Shown here: positions 19,056-28,428 of the stretch, in pieces | Position numbering within the stretch: position 1 is the first letter of the stretch | Layout of the letters: each line of letters opens with the position of its first letter | Assembly (NCBI GenBank): GCA_902532475.1 | Contig: CACAIE010000017.1 | Span: 1-38,249, forward strand | DNA length: 38,249 nt | Source of the DNA: an uncultured SAR116 cluster alpha proteobacterium | Lineage (GTDB): Bacteria > Pseudomonadota > Alphaproteobacteria > Puniceispirillales > GCA-002684695 | Direction: 5' to 3' | Program-made: the position numbers and the translations under genes | Notes under the pieces: generated by a model | Told to the model about the DNA's origin: nothing | Seen by the model: the letters and a program-made list of their open reading frames with translations, nothing else | Databases searched by the model: none

Positions 19056-19733
19056 TTATTTTTTTGAAATACCTTGACGTTTTGCAACAACAGTTTCTAA
19101 TTTTCTTAGGCCGAAAGCAGTTGGTAGAGATATAATTAGAAAGATGATACCAACCATAGTGTATGGTTCCAAGAAACGATAAGTCAAGGATCCAACAGTA
19201 TTTGCAGACTGCATTAATTCAACAACTCCAATTGTTGCTAGCATAGGTGTGTCTTTAAAGATCCCTACTAAATAATTACCCATCCCAGGTAATGCAACTG
19301 GGAATGCTTGAGGAAGAATGATCTTTCCATAAGTTCGTGAAACAGAAAAATTTAGAGCTTTACATGCTTCCCATTGTTGTTTAGGAACCGCTTCAAGAGC
19401 CCCTCTATATACTTCAGATAGATAAGTTCCATAATGCAAGCCCAAAGTTATCATAGCAGCATTCCAAGCTGAGAATTTTATACCAAATTGTGGAGCAACA
19501 AAAAAAACAAAAAAAAGTTGAACCAAAAGGGGGGTAGACCTTATGAATTCAACAACTTCTCGTGTCGCTCTATTTACAACATAAAAGCGGGTTCGTTGCC
19601 CAAGCATAAAGAGAAGCCCAATAAATATTGCTATAAAATAACCGATTCCAGCTGCCATTAGTGTATAAACTGTGCCCCAAAGTAATTGAGGTAAAATTTC
19701 AAAAGCAAAATCCCAACGCCACTCCAAATTCAT
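19056..19733 (-). CDS. ehuD: Ectoine/hydroxyectoine ABC transporter permease
   Basis: A 225-residue inner-membrane permease of the His/Glu/Gln/Arg/opine (HEAA) type with about five membrane segments. The conserved EAA loop is seen as [22 protein letters not shown] near residue 105, followed by [17 protein letters not shown]. That loop contacts the ATPase. It is 11 bases upstream of ehuA and 4 bases after the other permease, so the three are tightly linked. The D versus C name is assigned by gene order (B-C-D-A) and is less certain than the family. Confidence 0.85.
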   Translation of the reverse strand: MNLEWRWDFAFEILPQLLWGTVYTLMAAGIGYFIAIFIGLLFMLGQRTRFYVVNRATREVVEFIRSTPLLVQLFFVFFVAPQFGIKFSAWNAAMITLGLHYGTYLSEVYRGALEAVPKQQWEACKALNFSVSRTYGKIILPQAFPVALPGMGNYLVGIFKDTPMLATIGVVELMQSANTVGSLTYRFLEPYTMVGIIFLIISLPTAFGLRKLETVVAKRQGISKK

Positions 19734-19737
19734 ACTA

Positions 19738-20373
19738 CTATCCTATCAATTTACCAACTTTACGCGCGGCCAAAATTTCTAACCATCGTAAAAAGGGTGT
19801 TAAAAAAAATCGGGCTAAAATATAATATATTATCAATGCAGTTCCAAACACTTGTAGCGACATCCAATACGTTTGGTTAAATACTTTAGACATAAAAAAT
19901 AAGTCTGTTACAGATATCAGTGAAACTAAAGCAGTAGCTTTTAATAGTTCAACTAGTAAATTTGAAAATGGTGGCAGAAGATGAGGGAAAGTTTGGGGAA
20001 TAATTATACGTCTCATCAAAAGAATAGGAGACATATTAAGTGATTTCGCTGCTTCCCATTGTTGTCTAGGAACAGCTTGAATTGATCCCCGAACTATTTC
20101 AGCACCATAGGCACCAAAATTCAAACCAAGAGCAATAAAGCCGGCGTAAAATGCTTCTAAACTTATATTAATTAATAGTGGTAGAACATAGTATATCCAA
20201 TAAAGTTGGATTAGAAGTGATGTACCACGAAAAAATTCTATATACACAGTTGCAATGCCCAATATAAGTCTATTCGAAGACAATCTCATGAGGCCAAATA
20301 TTAGAGAAATAATAATTGCTAGCGCAGTTGAACAGAGCATTTGGGCAATAGTAATTCCAATGCCATTAAACAT
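19738..20373 (-). CDS. ehuC: Ectoine/hydroxyectoine ABC transporter permease
   Basis: A 211-residue HEAA-type permease with about five membrane segments. Its EAA loop, EIVRGSIQAVPRQQWEAAKSLN (near residues 92-113), is closely similar to that of the adjacent permease, showing an old duplication typical of heterodimeric amino acid and ectoine importers. RRIIIPQTFPHLLPP follows the loop. A strong hairpin at 20456-20486 separates it from the binding-protein gene upstream, which would let the permeases be expressed less than the binding protein. The C versus D naming is by order. Confidence 0.84.
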   Translation of the reverse strand: MFNGIGITIAQMLCSTALAIIISLIFGLMRLSSNRLILGIATVYIEFFRGTSLLIQLYWIYYVLPLLINISLEAFYAGFIALGLNFGAYGAEIVRGSIQAVPRQQWEAAKSLNMSPILLMRRIIIPQTFPHLLPPFSNLLVELLKATALVSLISVTDLFFMSKVFNQTYWMSLQVFGTALIIYYILARFFLTPFLRWLEILAARKVGKLIG

Positions 20374-20455
20374 CTTGGGAGAGAAACTAATTAAAAATTC
20401 AAAATAAGAAATGGCTTATCCCTCATACAATCTCATAGAAATTATTAAATGTTAA

Positions 20456-20486
20456 TTAACTGGGCATTATAATAATGCCCAGTTAA
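20456..20486 (-). terminator. Perfect 15-bp stem hairpin between ehuB and ehuC
   Basis: TTAACTGGGCATTAT and its exact complement are separated by a single base. On the minus strand the hairpin lies just after the ehuB stop and about 85 bases before the ehuC start. No long U-tract follows on that strand, so it is more likely a partial terminator or an mRNA-stabilising stem than a full stop. Such stems after binding-protein genes commonly keep that subunit in excess over the permeases. Confidence 0.65.
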
Positions 20487-20496
20487 AATTTAGAAT

Positions 20497-21375
20497 CTAT
20501 TTATTAGCACATGAGTATGCAGTTGCTTCATTGTAACCTAATAGTGAAGGAAGTTGCACGATTGTGTAACCATGGGGCGCCCCAGCCTCCATCCAAGCTT
20601 TAGTTCCTATAACTTTTAACATTGCAGTATTAAATCTTTCAATAAAGTCAGTATCTGATTTTCTGAAACCAATTCCTACATGGTTTTGTGTCCATACTGG
20701 AAGATCTTTAGGATTAGTAACTTCATATTTGCCTCCTCCAGCCTTCTCAACTTGAGCGACAGCTCCGGCATGCGTCATAATTCCTGCATCAGCTCTGCCA
20801 GCCATTAAAGCAGCTAAAACTTCCATCTCACCAGCCACTAATAACATTTGACTGTCAGGAACACCTTCCTTCTTAGCAGCTTCTACAGTATTAAATCCTG
20901 CTCCAGTTGCCAGAGTGATGCCCGTACTGACAACGTCTTGATAATTATTAATTCCTTGAGGGTTACCTTTTGGCACCATAAAGGCATCACCAAAAATACC
21001 AATTGGATTAGAGAAGTTGATGTTTTCGCATCTACTCTTAAGGATATACATGCCTCCTGTAATCAAGTCGTATCTGTTAGCTTGGATCCCTGGTATCAAA
21101 CCTGCCCAATCAACAACATGTCCTTCAACATTTGATACTGGTATACCCATTTCTTCTAATACTAAAAGTGTTAACTCATTAACAAATCCTGTTGGCTTTC
21201 CATCTTCAGTAGTAAAAGCCCATGGGACAGAAGTTGCGTATCCTAATCTTAGTTTTTTTCCAGAATCCAGTCGATCTGTTAATGGATCGGCTGTAACTAA
21301 AGTTGTTGAAAATATTACCAGCAAGCTAGCAAGTGAAATAGTTGATAGGTATTTAAATAATCTCATAATTGACAT
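20497..21375 (-). CDS. ehuB: Ectoine/hydroxyectoine ABC transporter substrate-binding protein
   Basis: A 292-residue periplasmic binding protein with a signal peptide ending near STTLVTA. I prefer the ATG at 21375 because GGAGG lies seven bases upstream. The longer frame from 21402 would add nine residues that consist of the ribosome-binding sequence. EhuB-like traits include LRLGYATSVPWAF, DWAGLIPGIQANRYDLITGG, MYILKSRCENINFSNP and GDAFMVPKGNP. The MYI-x(4)-CE stretch is characteristic of EhuB among amino acid-binding relatives. It captures ectoine or hydroxyectoine for the EhuCDA importer. It is first in its run and faces the divergent eutB gene. Confidence 0.87.
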   Translation of the reverse strand: MSIMRLFKYLSTISLASLLVIFSTTLVTADPLTDRLDSGKKLRLGYATSVPWAFTTEDGKPTGFVNELTLLVLEEMGIPVSNVEGHVVDWAGLIPGIQANRYDLITGGMYILKSRCENINFSNPIGIFGDAFMVPKGNPQGINNYQDVVSTGITLATGAGFNTVEAAKKEGVPDSQMLLVAGEMEVLAALMAGRADAGIMTHAGAVAQVEKAGGGKYEVTNPKDLPVWTQNHVGIGFRKSDTDFIERFNTAMLKVIGTKAWMEAGAPHGYTIVQLPSLLGYNEATAYSCANK

Positions 21376-21764
21376 AATTAGTCCTCCCTTTTTTATATTC
21401 ATTTATTAGTTATAAATACATTTCTAATCTTAATAAAACTCTAATATAGAATACTTTAAAAATCTATATTCAAATTAAACAATTTAGTATAATTAAAAAA
21501 AGTATATAAAAACTGTTGAATTTTGAAATACAATAAAATTTACATAAATTAGATATATTTTTAATTTTAAATATTATCTTTAATCTTGATTTATTTTAGT
21601 TAGAATCATATTTAGTTCAAAATGAACGCTTTTTTTGTCTAATTTTGGAGTTTAATTTAACTGTTAAGTATAATCACATTTAAGCTTAATTTTTGAAAAA
21701 GTAAATAAAGTAATATATGTTAAATATTTTTATTTAGCTTAAAATATGTATTAAGGATAGGATT
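21376..21764. promoter_or_regulatory. Divergent ehuB/eutB control region
   Basis: This non-coding, very AT-rich gap of nearly 390 bases should hold promoters in both directions. For eutB a plausible pair is TTGGAG (21645-21650) and TATAAT (21669-21674), 18 bases apart. A palindrome GTTCA-AAA-TGAAC lies at 21615-21627, just upstream of that promoter, and an 8-bp inverted repeat AATATAGA/TCTATATT lies at 21443-21450 and 21463-21470, nearer ehuB. Either could bind a regulator such as EnuR, which controls many ectoine clusters, but no enuR gene is in the window. Promoter calls are by eye. Confidence 0.4.
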
Positions 21765-22733
21765 TTGGCAAAAGTAGATATCAAAGACATAGAAAACGCA
21801 CAAGATCGAATCAAAGGCCATATAATTCATTCGCCGTTAATCAATTCTGGTCAACTTTCACGCAAACTTGGCCGTGATGTTTTATTGAAGCTTGAGTTTT
21901 TGCAGGAAACTGGCTCTTTTAAGTTACGTGGTGCAACGAATGCTATGCTTTCTCTGAAACCTAGTGAACGTGAGTTTGGAGTTGTAACGGCTTCAAGTGG
22001 CAATCATGGTCCAGCATTAGCTTTAGCTGCAACTAGGTTAGGTGTAAAATCAACTATCTGTCTTTCAAATCTTGTTCCTAAAAATAAAATATTGAATGTT
22101 CGTTCCAATGGAGGGACAACCTGTGTCGAAGGTCGAGATTATGATGAGTCCTTAGACGTATGTATGCAGCTGGTAAAGGATAAAAATATGCACTTGGTGC
22201 ATCCGTTTGATAATCCATCAGTTGTGGCGGGCGCAGGGACAATTGGTTTGGAGTTAGCTGAAGATGCATCTGACGTTGACTGTATTCTTGTCCCGCTTTC
22301 AGGTGGAGGCTTATTAGCAGGTATTGCCGTTGCACTTAAAGCACGACGATCAAAGGCTAGACTCATAGGCGTTACAATGGAAAATGGTGCTTCAATGGTA
22401 CAGTCGCTAAAAGCTGGTAAACCGATTGATGTGCAAGAAGTAGAGACAATAGCAGATGCTCTAGGTGGGAATATTGGACTAGATAATAATTGGACATTTG
22501 AAACTGTACGTGACTTAGTGGATGATTGTGTAACTGTTAGTGATAATCAGATTAAAGAAGCTATGCGTGCACTTTTTTATAATGAAGGGATGATGGTAGA
22601 AGGTGCTGCAGCTGTTGGAGTTGCTGCTTTAATGAGCGGCACTGTGGATTGCGAAGGACGAGCAATATGTTTGTTAAGCGGACGAAATATTGCGGCAGAA
22701 ACATTTCTAGACGTAATTAGCCAGAATTCATAA
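21765..22733 (+). CDS. eutB: Hydroxyectoine utilization dehydratase EutB (threonine dehydratase family)
   Basis: A 322-residue fold-type II PLP enzyme related to threonine and serine dehydratases. The PLP Lys is K53 in GSFKLRGA, the substrate loop is SSGNHGPALA, and the phosphate-binding loop is PLSGGGLLAG near 180. There is no C-terminal ACT domain, so it is not a feedback-regulated biosynthetic IlvA. The start is TTG, supported by AAGGATAGG just upstream and by the alignment of the N-terminus with the family. Divergent from ehuB and followed by eutC, it matches EutB. EutB is thought to remove water or ammonia from a hydroxyectoine-derived intermediate, helping convert hydroxyectoine catabolites to the ectoine route. 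Confidence 0.84.
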   Translation: MAKVDIKDIENAQDRIKGHIIHSPLINSGQLSRKLGRDVLLKLEFLQETGSFKLRGATNAMLSLKPSEREFGVVTASSGNHGPALALAATRLGVKSTICLSNLVPKNKILNVRSNGGTTCVEGRDYDESLDVCMQLVKDKNMHLVHPFDNPSVVAGAGTIGLELAEDASDVDCILVPLSGGGLLAGIAVALKARRSKARLIGVTMENGASMVQSLKAGKPIDVQEVETIADALGGNIGLDNNWTFETVRDLVDDCVTVSDNQIKEAMRALFYNEGMMVEGAAAVGVAALMSGTVDCEGRAICLLSGRNIAAETFLDVISQNS

Positions 22734-22810
22734 AACAAAAGCATAGTAATTGCGAACATGACTAGCAATATCTAAGCTGTTTTTTTGATGTAACTCAATA
22801 GGATTGCAAC

Positions 22811-23803
22811 ATGCCCAAAATTAAAATTCTTACTGAAGCAGAACTACGCACAATAGTTTCACTCGATCTTTCAGCTGTTGATTGTATAGAAAGGGGTTTC
22901 GCTTCCCTAGCGGAAGGGAATGTCGAAATGCCAGCTATTCTCTCCATGGCAATCAATGAATTTAATGGTGAGGTTGATGTAAAAACAGCTTATGTTTCAG
23001 GGATTGAAAATTTTGCAATTAAGATCAGTCCTGGTTTTTTTGATAACCCAAAACTTGGTTTGCCAAGCACTTCTGGCCTTATGGCTTTATTTTCATCTAA
23101 AACGGGCGTTTTGCAGGCTTTACTTTTAGATAATGGTTATCTTACAGATGTGCGAACAGCTGCTGCAGGCGCATTAGCAGCAAGGTATATGGCGCGAAAA
23201 AATTCAACCCATGCTTGTGTAATAGGAACCGGACAACAAGCAAGGTTACAACTAAAAGCATTAAAATTAGTGCGACCAATAAAATCTGCAGTGATTTGGG
23301 GTCGAGATGGAGAAAAAGCTAAAGGCGTTGCATCAACTCTCTCTCAAGAATTAGATATACCCGTTTCAGCTAGTATAGACGTTAAAAAGTCAATCTCTAA
23401 TGCTGATGTGGTAATTACAGCTACGTCCTCGTCTAAGCCGATAGTGAAGGCCGATTGGATTCAATTAGGACAACATATTACAGCCATGGGTTCTGACCAA
23501 GCTCACAAATGTGAGTTAGAACCTGCCTGTCTTCTTAGAGCTGATTTATATGTGCCAGATCGTCAATCGCAAACAAAAAATCTAGGCGAACTGAGAAGTG
23601 CTATTTTGGCAAAAATCATTGGACCAGATAGGCTCTTTCCAGAGTTAGGAGATATTATCATAGGAAAGGCAAAGGGGCGGATAAATTCTAATTCTATCAC
23701 GATTGCTGATCTGACAGGAACTGGTGTTCAGGATACAGTTATCTCAACATTAGCACTTGAAAAAGCAACGTTAAATAACAGTGGATCTGATTTTGTAAGT
23801 TAA
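22811..23803 (+). CDS. eutC: Ectoine utilization protein EutC (ornithine cyclodeaminase/mu-crystallin family)
   Basis: A 330-residue NAD(P)-binding protein of the ornithine cyclodeaminase family. N-terminal substrate region: NFAIKISPGFF with the conserved Lys. Rossmann motif: VIGTGQQARLQ (about 137-147) followed by WGRD. C-terminal: SITIADLTGTGVQD with the conserved Asp. These enzymes deaminate or reduce imines of small amino acids. It lies 77 bases after eutB, with AGGA eight bases before its ATG. The EutB-EutC pair beside an Ehu transporter is the known hydroxyectoine arrangement. EutA, the usual third partner, is not in this window. Alanine dehydrogenase or cyclodeaminase activity is an alternative. 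Confidence 0.84.
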   Translation: MPKIKILTEAELRTIVSLDLSAVDCIERGFASLAEGNVEMPAILSMAINEFNGEVDVKTAYVSGIENFAIKISPGFFDNPKLGLPSTSGLMALFSSKTGVLQALLLDNGYLTDVRTAAAGALAARYMARKNSTHACVIGTGQQARLQLKALKLVRPIKSAVIWGRDGEKAKGVASTLSQELDIPVSASIDVKKSISNADVVITATSSSKPIVKADWIQLGQHITAMGSDQAHKCELEPACLLRADLYVPDRQSQTKNLGELRSAILAKIIGPDRLFPELGDIIIGKAKGRINSNSITIADLTGTGVQDTVISTLALEKATLNNSGSDFVS

Positions 23804-23838
23804 TATCTTTAACTGTTGATAGTCGGTATTAAAAAACT

Positions 23839-23879
23839 GTTATTCTGTTTGTCTTTCAGAATAACGATTAAGATCGTTA
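23839..23879. terminator. Two overlapping hairpins between convergent genes
   Basis: The first stem is GTTATTCTG (23839-23847) with CAGAATAAC (23857-23865), 9 bp and a 9-base loop. The second is TAACGAT (23862-23868) with ATCGTTA (23873-23879), 7 bp and a 4-base loop. They share four bases, so only one can form at a time. They sit between convergent eutC and the second M24 gene, where bidirectional termination is expected. T-tracts are weak. Confidence 0.5.
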
Positions 23880-23946
23880 GTAATTGATAAAATAATTAAA
23901 ATTAAAAGCTAAAGATATTCATATTGAAATTCTTAATTGGGATGTT

Positions 23947-25134
23947 TTATTTGATTATTAATTTACGGGGATAATTTGTTAATAGCTCTGGTGGACCATC
24001 TTTACTTATACGAATAGTCTCACTGACTTCATAACCCATTTTATCTGACCAAATTCCTAAGATTATATGAAAACACATATTTTCAAGAAGGATTGTTCTT
24101 TCTCCATTTCTAATGCTAGCATTTCTTTCACCCCAATCTGGAGGGTACCCAATGCCAACAGAATATCCAATTCTTGAATCTTTTGTATAAATCGACTTTG
24201 AAATCACAGAATCCCAAGATTTATATACTTCGTGACAAGAATTTCCTTCAAGAGCATTCTCCAAAACAGTATTCATCCCTTCATTTACAATTGGTTCTAA
24301 ATTTTTTACCCATTTTGATGGTTTGCCCAAACTTACTGTTCTGGCTAGAGGAGCATGGTAGCGCTTATGACAACCTGATATTTCTAAGTAAGTCAAATCT
24401 TGATCTTTGTATTTTTTACCGCTCCATGTTAGGTGGGGAGCTGCGGTAGCATCACCGCTTGGTAATTGGGGATTAGCCGCAGGATAATCCCCAAAATATT
24501 TAACTGTGCCAGAAAATTGAGCATGAGATATGGCAGCTGCAACATCGCAATCTCTAACTCCTGGTTTTATATAACTAATGCCAGTATCCATTACTAAATT
24601 AGCAATCTCACCAGCTGCTTTCATATAAATAATTTCTGACTCTGATTTTACTAACCTAATATTATTAACTAAACCAAATGCATTCACAAATCTTGCATTA
24701 GGTAAATTTTTATATAGTGTTTCAGCAGCTTTTGCGGTAAACTGCCAACAATCTTTTTCAACACCAATAAAACTTTTGGACAAGCCTTTTTCTTCTATAA
24801 TTTGAGAAACAAATTTCATAGGATGTTTATTTGGATTATCAATATAATCTTCATTATAATGAAGGATGTTTTCATCTTTTAAGAATGTTGTATATTTGGC
24901 CCCTTCAACATCCATTTTTCTTCCAATCCAAATGGCTGAAGGATAATTTAATATAATTAAAACTAATTGATGAACATAATAAGAAGTTCCATCATATCCA
25001 GTAACAAAATTCATATTACTAGGATCACTGCATAATAAAACTTCAATGCCTTCTAAAGCCATTTTGGTTTTTATTTTTTTGAGCCGATTCAAGTATTCTT
25101 CAGAGTCAAAACTTGCGAGTTCCCCTGATTCCAT
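23947..25134 (-). CDS. Second DoeA-like M24-fold hydrolase, metal ligands lost
   Basis: A 395-residue protein with the same two-domain plan as the DoeA-like protein at 16998. It has the DoeA hallmarks: LEISGCHKRYHAPLARTV, with E251 at the catalytic Glu position and no second metal Asp, then GYSVGIGYPPDWGERN, and a TAAPHLTWSG segment. It is therefore a metal-free hydrolase rather than an aminopeptidase. It lies five bases after the LLM oxidoreductase gene and is surely co-transcribed with it. That partner and its distance from the transporter suggest a substrate other than ectoine, such as a related cyclic amidine or amide. Redundant ectoine hydrolysis is the alternative. Confidence 0.78.
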   Translation of the reverse strand: MESGELASFDSEEYLNRLKKIKTKMALEGIEVLLCSDPSNMNFVTGYDGTSYYVHQLVLIILNYPSAIWIGRKMDVEGAKYTTFLKDENILHYNEDYIDNPNKHPMKFVSQIIEEKGLSKSFIGVEKDCWQFTAKAAETLYKNLPNARFVNAFGLVNNIRLVKSESEIIYMKAAGEIANLVMDTGISYIKPGVRDCDVAAAISHAQFSGTVKYFGDYPAANPQLPSGDATAAPHLTWSGKKYKDQDLTYLEISGCHKRYHAPLARTVSLGKPSKWVKNLEPIVNEGMNTVLENALEGNSCHEVYKSWDSVISKSIYTKDSRIGYSVGIGYPPDWGERNASIRNGERTILLENMCFHIILGIWSDKMGYEVSETIRISKDGPPELLTNYPRKLIIK

Positions 25135-25139
25135 AAAAT

Positions 25140-26084
25140 TTATAAGTCCTCATTTAAATATTCAGGGAAATTTTGAGCAAAATTTTCTATGATATCTACA
25201 TGAGGTTGTATCCCATTAATACCTCTGTCAGCATCATACAACCTGTGCCAACGACGTTCAGATTCTACCCATTCTTCTGGAATAGTTGTCAATGAAATAT
25301 GCGTAGCGCCTAAATCCCTCCATTTTTCTATATCATGAGCAATTTGATCTTTAGATTTATCTACGACAGGAACACATCCTTCTATACCTATTTTTGAAGG
25401 GTCTCTTTTATATTCTTCTGCTTTCTTCCACATTAACTCTATGCATTCTCGCCCATAATCATCAGGAGCAAAATTAGGAAGCCAACCATCTCCTAATTGA
25501 GCAGTTCTTCGGATTGCAGCCTTTGAAATTCCTCCAATCCAAATTGGTATAGAACGGTTTATTGGCAAAGGATTTAATCCACCTCTATCTAATTTATGAT
25601 ATTTCCCATCGTAAGAGATTATTTCATCTTTCCATAGTTTCCTCATATAATCGATTTGTTCATCAAATCTCTTTCCCCGATTTCTATATTCGTTATCATC
25701 AAAACCACAAGCTTCAAACTCTTCTGGTCTGATACCCGCTCCTACTCCAAGTCTAAATCTACCATTGCTTAACACATCAATTTCAGTTGCTTGTTTAGCC
25801 ATTAAAGCGGTGCCTCGCATTGGAGCAACCACTATTCCAGTAGCAAATTCTATCTTTTCTGTTACACCGGCTAAGAATCCAAATAAAACCATTAACTCAT
25901 GGAACAAATCATCTGCTGTGTGAACGTATGACCAGTCTGGTCGACTGTGCTGATCTAATCCAACCGGTTGATCAAAACTGGTAAGATGTTTATACCCTAA
26001 TTTTTCAGCTAAGCGAGCATAGTTTTTTACACCTTCTGGACCAGCTCCAATATCAAATTGGGGGAAAATTAATCCAAACCTCAT
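25140..26084 (-). CDS. LLM-class oxidoreductase of the F420-type subgroup
   Basis: A 314-residue luciferase-like TIM-barrel protein of the subgroup usually annotated as F420-dependent (TIGR03619-like). It begins MRFGLIFPQFDIG. It has FATGIVVAPMRG near 80, DVLSNGRFRLGVGAGIRPEEFEACG near 105, and IPIWIGGISKAAIRRTAQLGDGW near 185. The cofactor could be FMN or F420; sequence subgroup names are not proof. GGAG lies about nine bases before the ATG. It is followed after five bases by the second DoeA-like gene. The pair suggests oxidation of a compound before or after hydrolysis. A comparable LLM-M24 order, with the LLM gene decayed, occurs at 31271-32553. Confidence 0.82.
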   Translation of the reverse strand: MRFGLIFPQFDIGAGPEGVKNYARLAEKLGYKHLTSFDQPVGLDQHSRPDWSYVHTADDLFHELMVLFGFLAGVTEKIEFATGIVVAPMRGTALMAKQATEIDVLSNGRFRLGVGAGIRPEEFEACGFDDNEYRNRGKRFDEQIDYMRKLWKDEIISYDGKYHKLDRGGLNPLPINRSIPIWIGGISKAAIRRTAQLGDGWLPNFAPDDYGRECIELMWKKAEEYKRDPSKIGIEGCVPVVDKSKDQIAHDIEKWRDLGATHISLTTIPEEWVESERRWHRLYDADRGINGIQPHVDIIENFAQNFPEYLNEDL

Positions 26085-26373
26085 TTAAAATCTCCTTTCC
26101 TAATTATTTTTCATTTTATCTTTACTCGGCTAAATTACAAATTTTAGAAAGTTTTCTATTTTAATTGAACTCTATAAGTTGGCAATATTCAATTCAAACC
26201 AATAAGCTTCAAGCACATAAATGGATTAACCAGTATAAGAAGATTATAAAAAAAACCATATTATATTCTTCATCTGGTAAATTTTAAAAACCTCACTTAA
26301 TTTTATTTTCTTAAATTTAAAACTCTAATCTAATAAATTAAATAATGTAAAATGGAATTTGGATAAATCAAAA

Positions 26374-27537
26374 TTAATTTTGATCTGGGTTGGACCACCT
26401 ATTATGTTTTTTTAGTATCTCGACAACCTCTGAGACAGGCAAAGCATAACGTTTGTTATTATCCCGTCCTGACATATTTTCATTCGCGAACAAAGAGTTT
26501 AAAATAGCTTCATCAACTGCTTGAATGGTAGCCTCAAAAAGAGGCGAAATAACAAATTCGCCTAAGTATTCTAATTTTTCAATCCCATATAGATTTCTAA
26601 AAGGTTCCGTATTTGCTGTTGAAAAAGTAATAAAAAAATCTCCAGATCCATTTGAAGCTATTCCACCAGATCGTGAAATACCCATACCAGCTCTTCTGGA
26701 AATTCTTTTTAATTGGTGAGGAAGCAAGGGTGCATCAGTAGCTATTATTACTACTATTGAACCTTGGTCTTCATCAAAATTTGGTATAACTTTGTGAAGT
26801 TGGCCATCATTATATGGGAAATGTTGGCCAATAGGCACACCAGCAATTGTTAATGATTTTCTTATGCCAAAATTTGATTGCACCAAAACACCGACCGTAA
26901 AATCTCTATCACAGATTTTTACTATACGTGATGAGGTTCCTGTACCACCTTTAAATTGATAGCAAGACATTCCTGTACCACCGCCTATGCTTCCTTCCTC
27001 AATTTGACCTCCAGATGCATTTTCTATTGATTCAAAAATATGCTCTTCTTCTACATGAAAACCGTTCATATCATTTAGCCAATTATCACAAGTTTCGCCT
27101 GCTACTGGCATCCAAAAAGTATTGCCATCTTCTTTCTCGCTATCTATTTTTGAATTCATCCATTTTATTGTGGCATCTCTTGCTATTCCAGCAGAATGAG
27201 TATTGGTTATTGTAATTGGACCCTCTAGTCGTCCAGTTTCCTCTATCCAAGGTAATCCAGTCATTTCACCATTGCCATTTAATATAAAAGAGCCTGCAAA
27301 AACACCATCCGTTCCATTTTCCAATCCTAGAGGCAAGACAGCAGTAACTCCTGTTCTCACTGGCCCTTTTCCAACAATCAATGGACCTTCTCCAAAATTT
27401 AATGTTTTGTAACCAATTTGTGTTCCATTTACATCGGTTATTGAATTTAATTCTCCTGGCATTCCTTCAAAAGGAACACCCGCTCCTCGAGCACGAAGTT
27501 TTCCGGATGGAGTAAATTTATGAGGGTTGGTCAGCAT
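26374..27537 (-). CDS. P1 (DmpA/S58) family aminopeptidase-amidase
   Basis: A 387-residue member of the P1 family, whose best known enzyme is the self-cleaving D-aminopeptidase/esterase DmpA. The self-cleavage Gly-Ser pair is present at G259-S260 in DQGSIVVIIATDAPLLPHQL, so cleavage should give alpha and beta chains with Ser260 as nucleophile. Other conserved blocks are GMPGELNSITDVNG, TNTHSAGIARD (111-121), GGGTGM, LVQSNFGIRKSL (218-229) and GSGDFFITFSTAN. It lies in a leftward run, 51 bases before the PhyH gene. Family members release N-terminal D- or L-residues or hydrolyse beta-amino acid amides. A role in opening or trimming an amide in this cluster is inferred. Confidence 0.85.
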   Translation of the reverse strand: MLTNPHKFTPSGKLRARGAGVPFEGMPGELNSITDVNGTQIGYKTLNFGEGPLIVGKGPVRTGVTAVLPLGLENGTDGVFAGSFILNGNGEMTGLPWIEETGRLEGPITITNTHSAGIARDATIKWMNSKIDSEKEDGNTFWMPVAGETCDNWLNDMNGFHVEEEHIFESIENASGGQIEEGSIGGGTGMSCYQFKGGTGTSSRIVKICDRDFTVGVLVQSNFGIRKSLTIAGVPIGQHFPYNDGQLHKVIPNFDEDQGSIVVIIATDAPLLPHQLKRISRRAGMGISRSGGIASNGSGDFFITFSTANTEPFRNLYGIEKLEYLGEFVISPLFEATIQAVDEAILNSLFANENMSGRDNNKRYALPVSEVVEILKKHNRWSNPDQN

Positions 27538-27588
27538 CTATCTCTCTGCCTCTTTAATATAAAATTTAAAAATAATAAGAATAAAATT

Positions 27589-28413
27589 TCAGTACTTACC
27601 TATTTTCTTTGCGCCCTTATATAGTATTTTTTGAAGCTCAATGTTTGCTTCATCTCGAGATTCTAAATCAATTTCATCCATAAACGAAATAGGGCGATTA
27701 GTATGAACATGATAATTTAGTTCATCATTCCCTCTAGCAAGTTGAACAAAAGTTTTGCCATTTAACTGTTTTATATATGGAGGAATATAGCTTTGAATCG
27801 CAAAACCAATTCTTCTTTTTTTACTTTTATTAGTTCCAGAGCTATGAACAGTCAAAGGATGATGAATAGATAATTGTCCAGGTTTGAGTATTATTGGAAC
27901 TGTCTCATCAATTGGCACGTTAGAAATTGTTTGACCTCTAGTTAATAAGTTATTTTCATTTACTGAATCTTTATGTTCTTTGAAATTTTCTTTATGAGAT
28001 TTGGGCCACATCCACATACATCCATTCTCTTCGGTAACTTCAGTAATGGCCAACCAAGCAGTTACATAATTATAAGGCTCCCATCCTTGGTAATATCCAT
28101 CTTGATGCCAACTAATAAACCCTTTATTATCGGGCTCTTTCATAAATAATGTACTTCCAGCAACTAAAATATTTTTCCCAATAAGACTCTCAACGCTATC
28201 TAATAATTTTGAGTTATGGGCAATATTATCAAATATTGGAGAATAATAATGCATATTATTTCTATTAGCCGCATCTATCTGATCAGGCCAACTCTTCTCT
28301 ATCTTATCAATTTCGTTTTTAACATCTTCAATTTCAAGTTTAGATAAAATATCTATTGGATAAATAAAACCATTCTCATTATATTCATCAACTTGTTTGT
28401 CTGTTAAATACAT
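27589..28413 (-). CDS. PhyH-type Fe(II)/2-oxoglutarate dioxygenase, copy 1
   Basis: A 274-residue member of the phytanoyl-CoA dioxygenase family. The iron facial triad is H103 and D105 (SWHQDGYYQGW) with distal H190 (LTVHSSG). The 2-oxoglutarate-binding Arg is R200 or R201 (KRRIGFAIQSY). ENGCMWMWPKSHK (129-141) is the conserved turn between them. These enzymes hydroxylate or demethylate an organic substrate. It is 15 bases after a paralogue on the same strand. The ectoine hydroxylase EctD signature is absent, so it is not assigned to hydroxyectoine synthesis. The substrate is unknown. Confidence 0.84.
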   Translation of the reverse strand: MYLTDKQVDEYNENGFIYPIDILSKLEIEDVKNEIDKIEKSWPDQIDAANRNNMHYYSPIFDNIAHNSKLLDSVESLIGKNILVAGSTLFMKEPDNKGFISWHQDGYYQGWEPYNYVTAWLAITEVTEENGCMWMWPKSHKENFKEHKDSVNENNLLTRGQTISNVPIDETVPIILKPGQLSIHHPLTVHSSGTNKSKKRRIGFAIQSYIPPYIKQLNGKTFVQLARGNDELNYHVHTNRPISFMDEIDLESRDEANIELQKILYKGAKKIGKY

Positions 28414-28428
28414 TTTTTTCCTTTATTT

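Noticed and set aside
26085..26373. Possible small gene in the 289-base gap
   Set aside because: All frames are short and AT-rich with no ribosome-binding site and no recognisable peptide.
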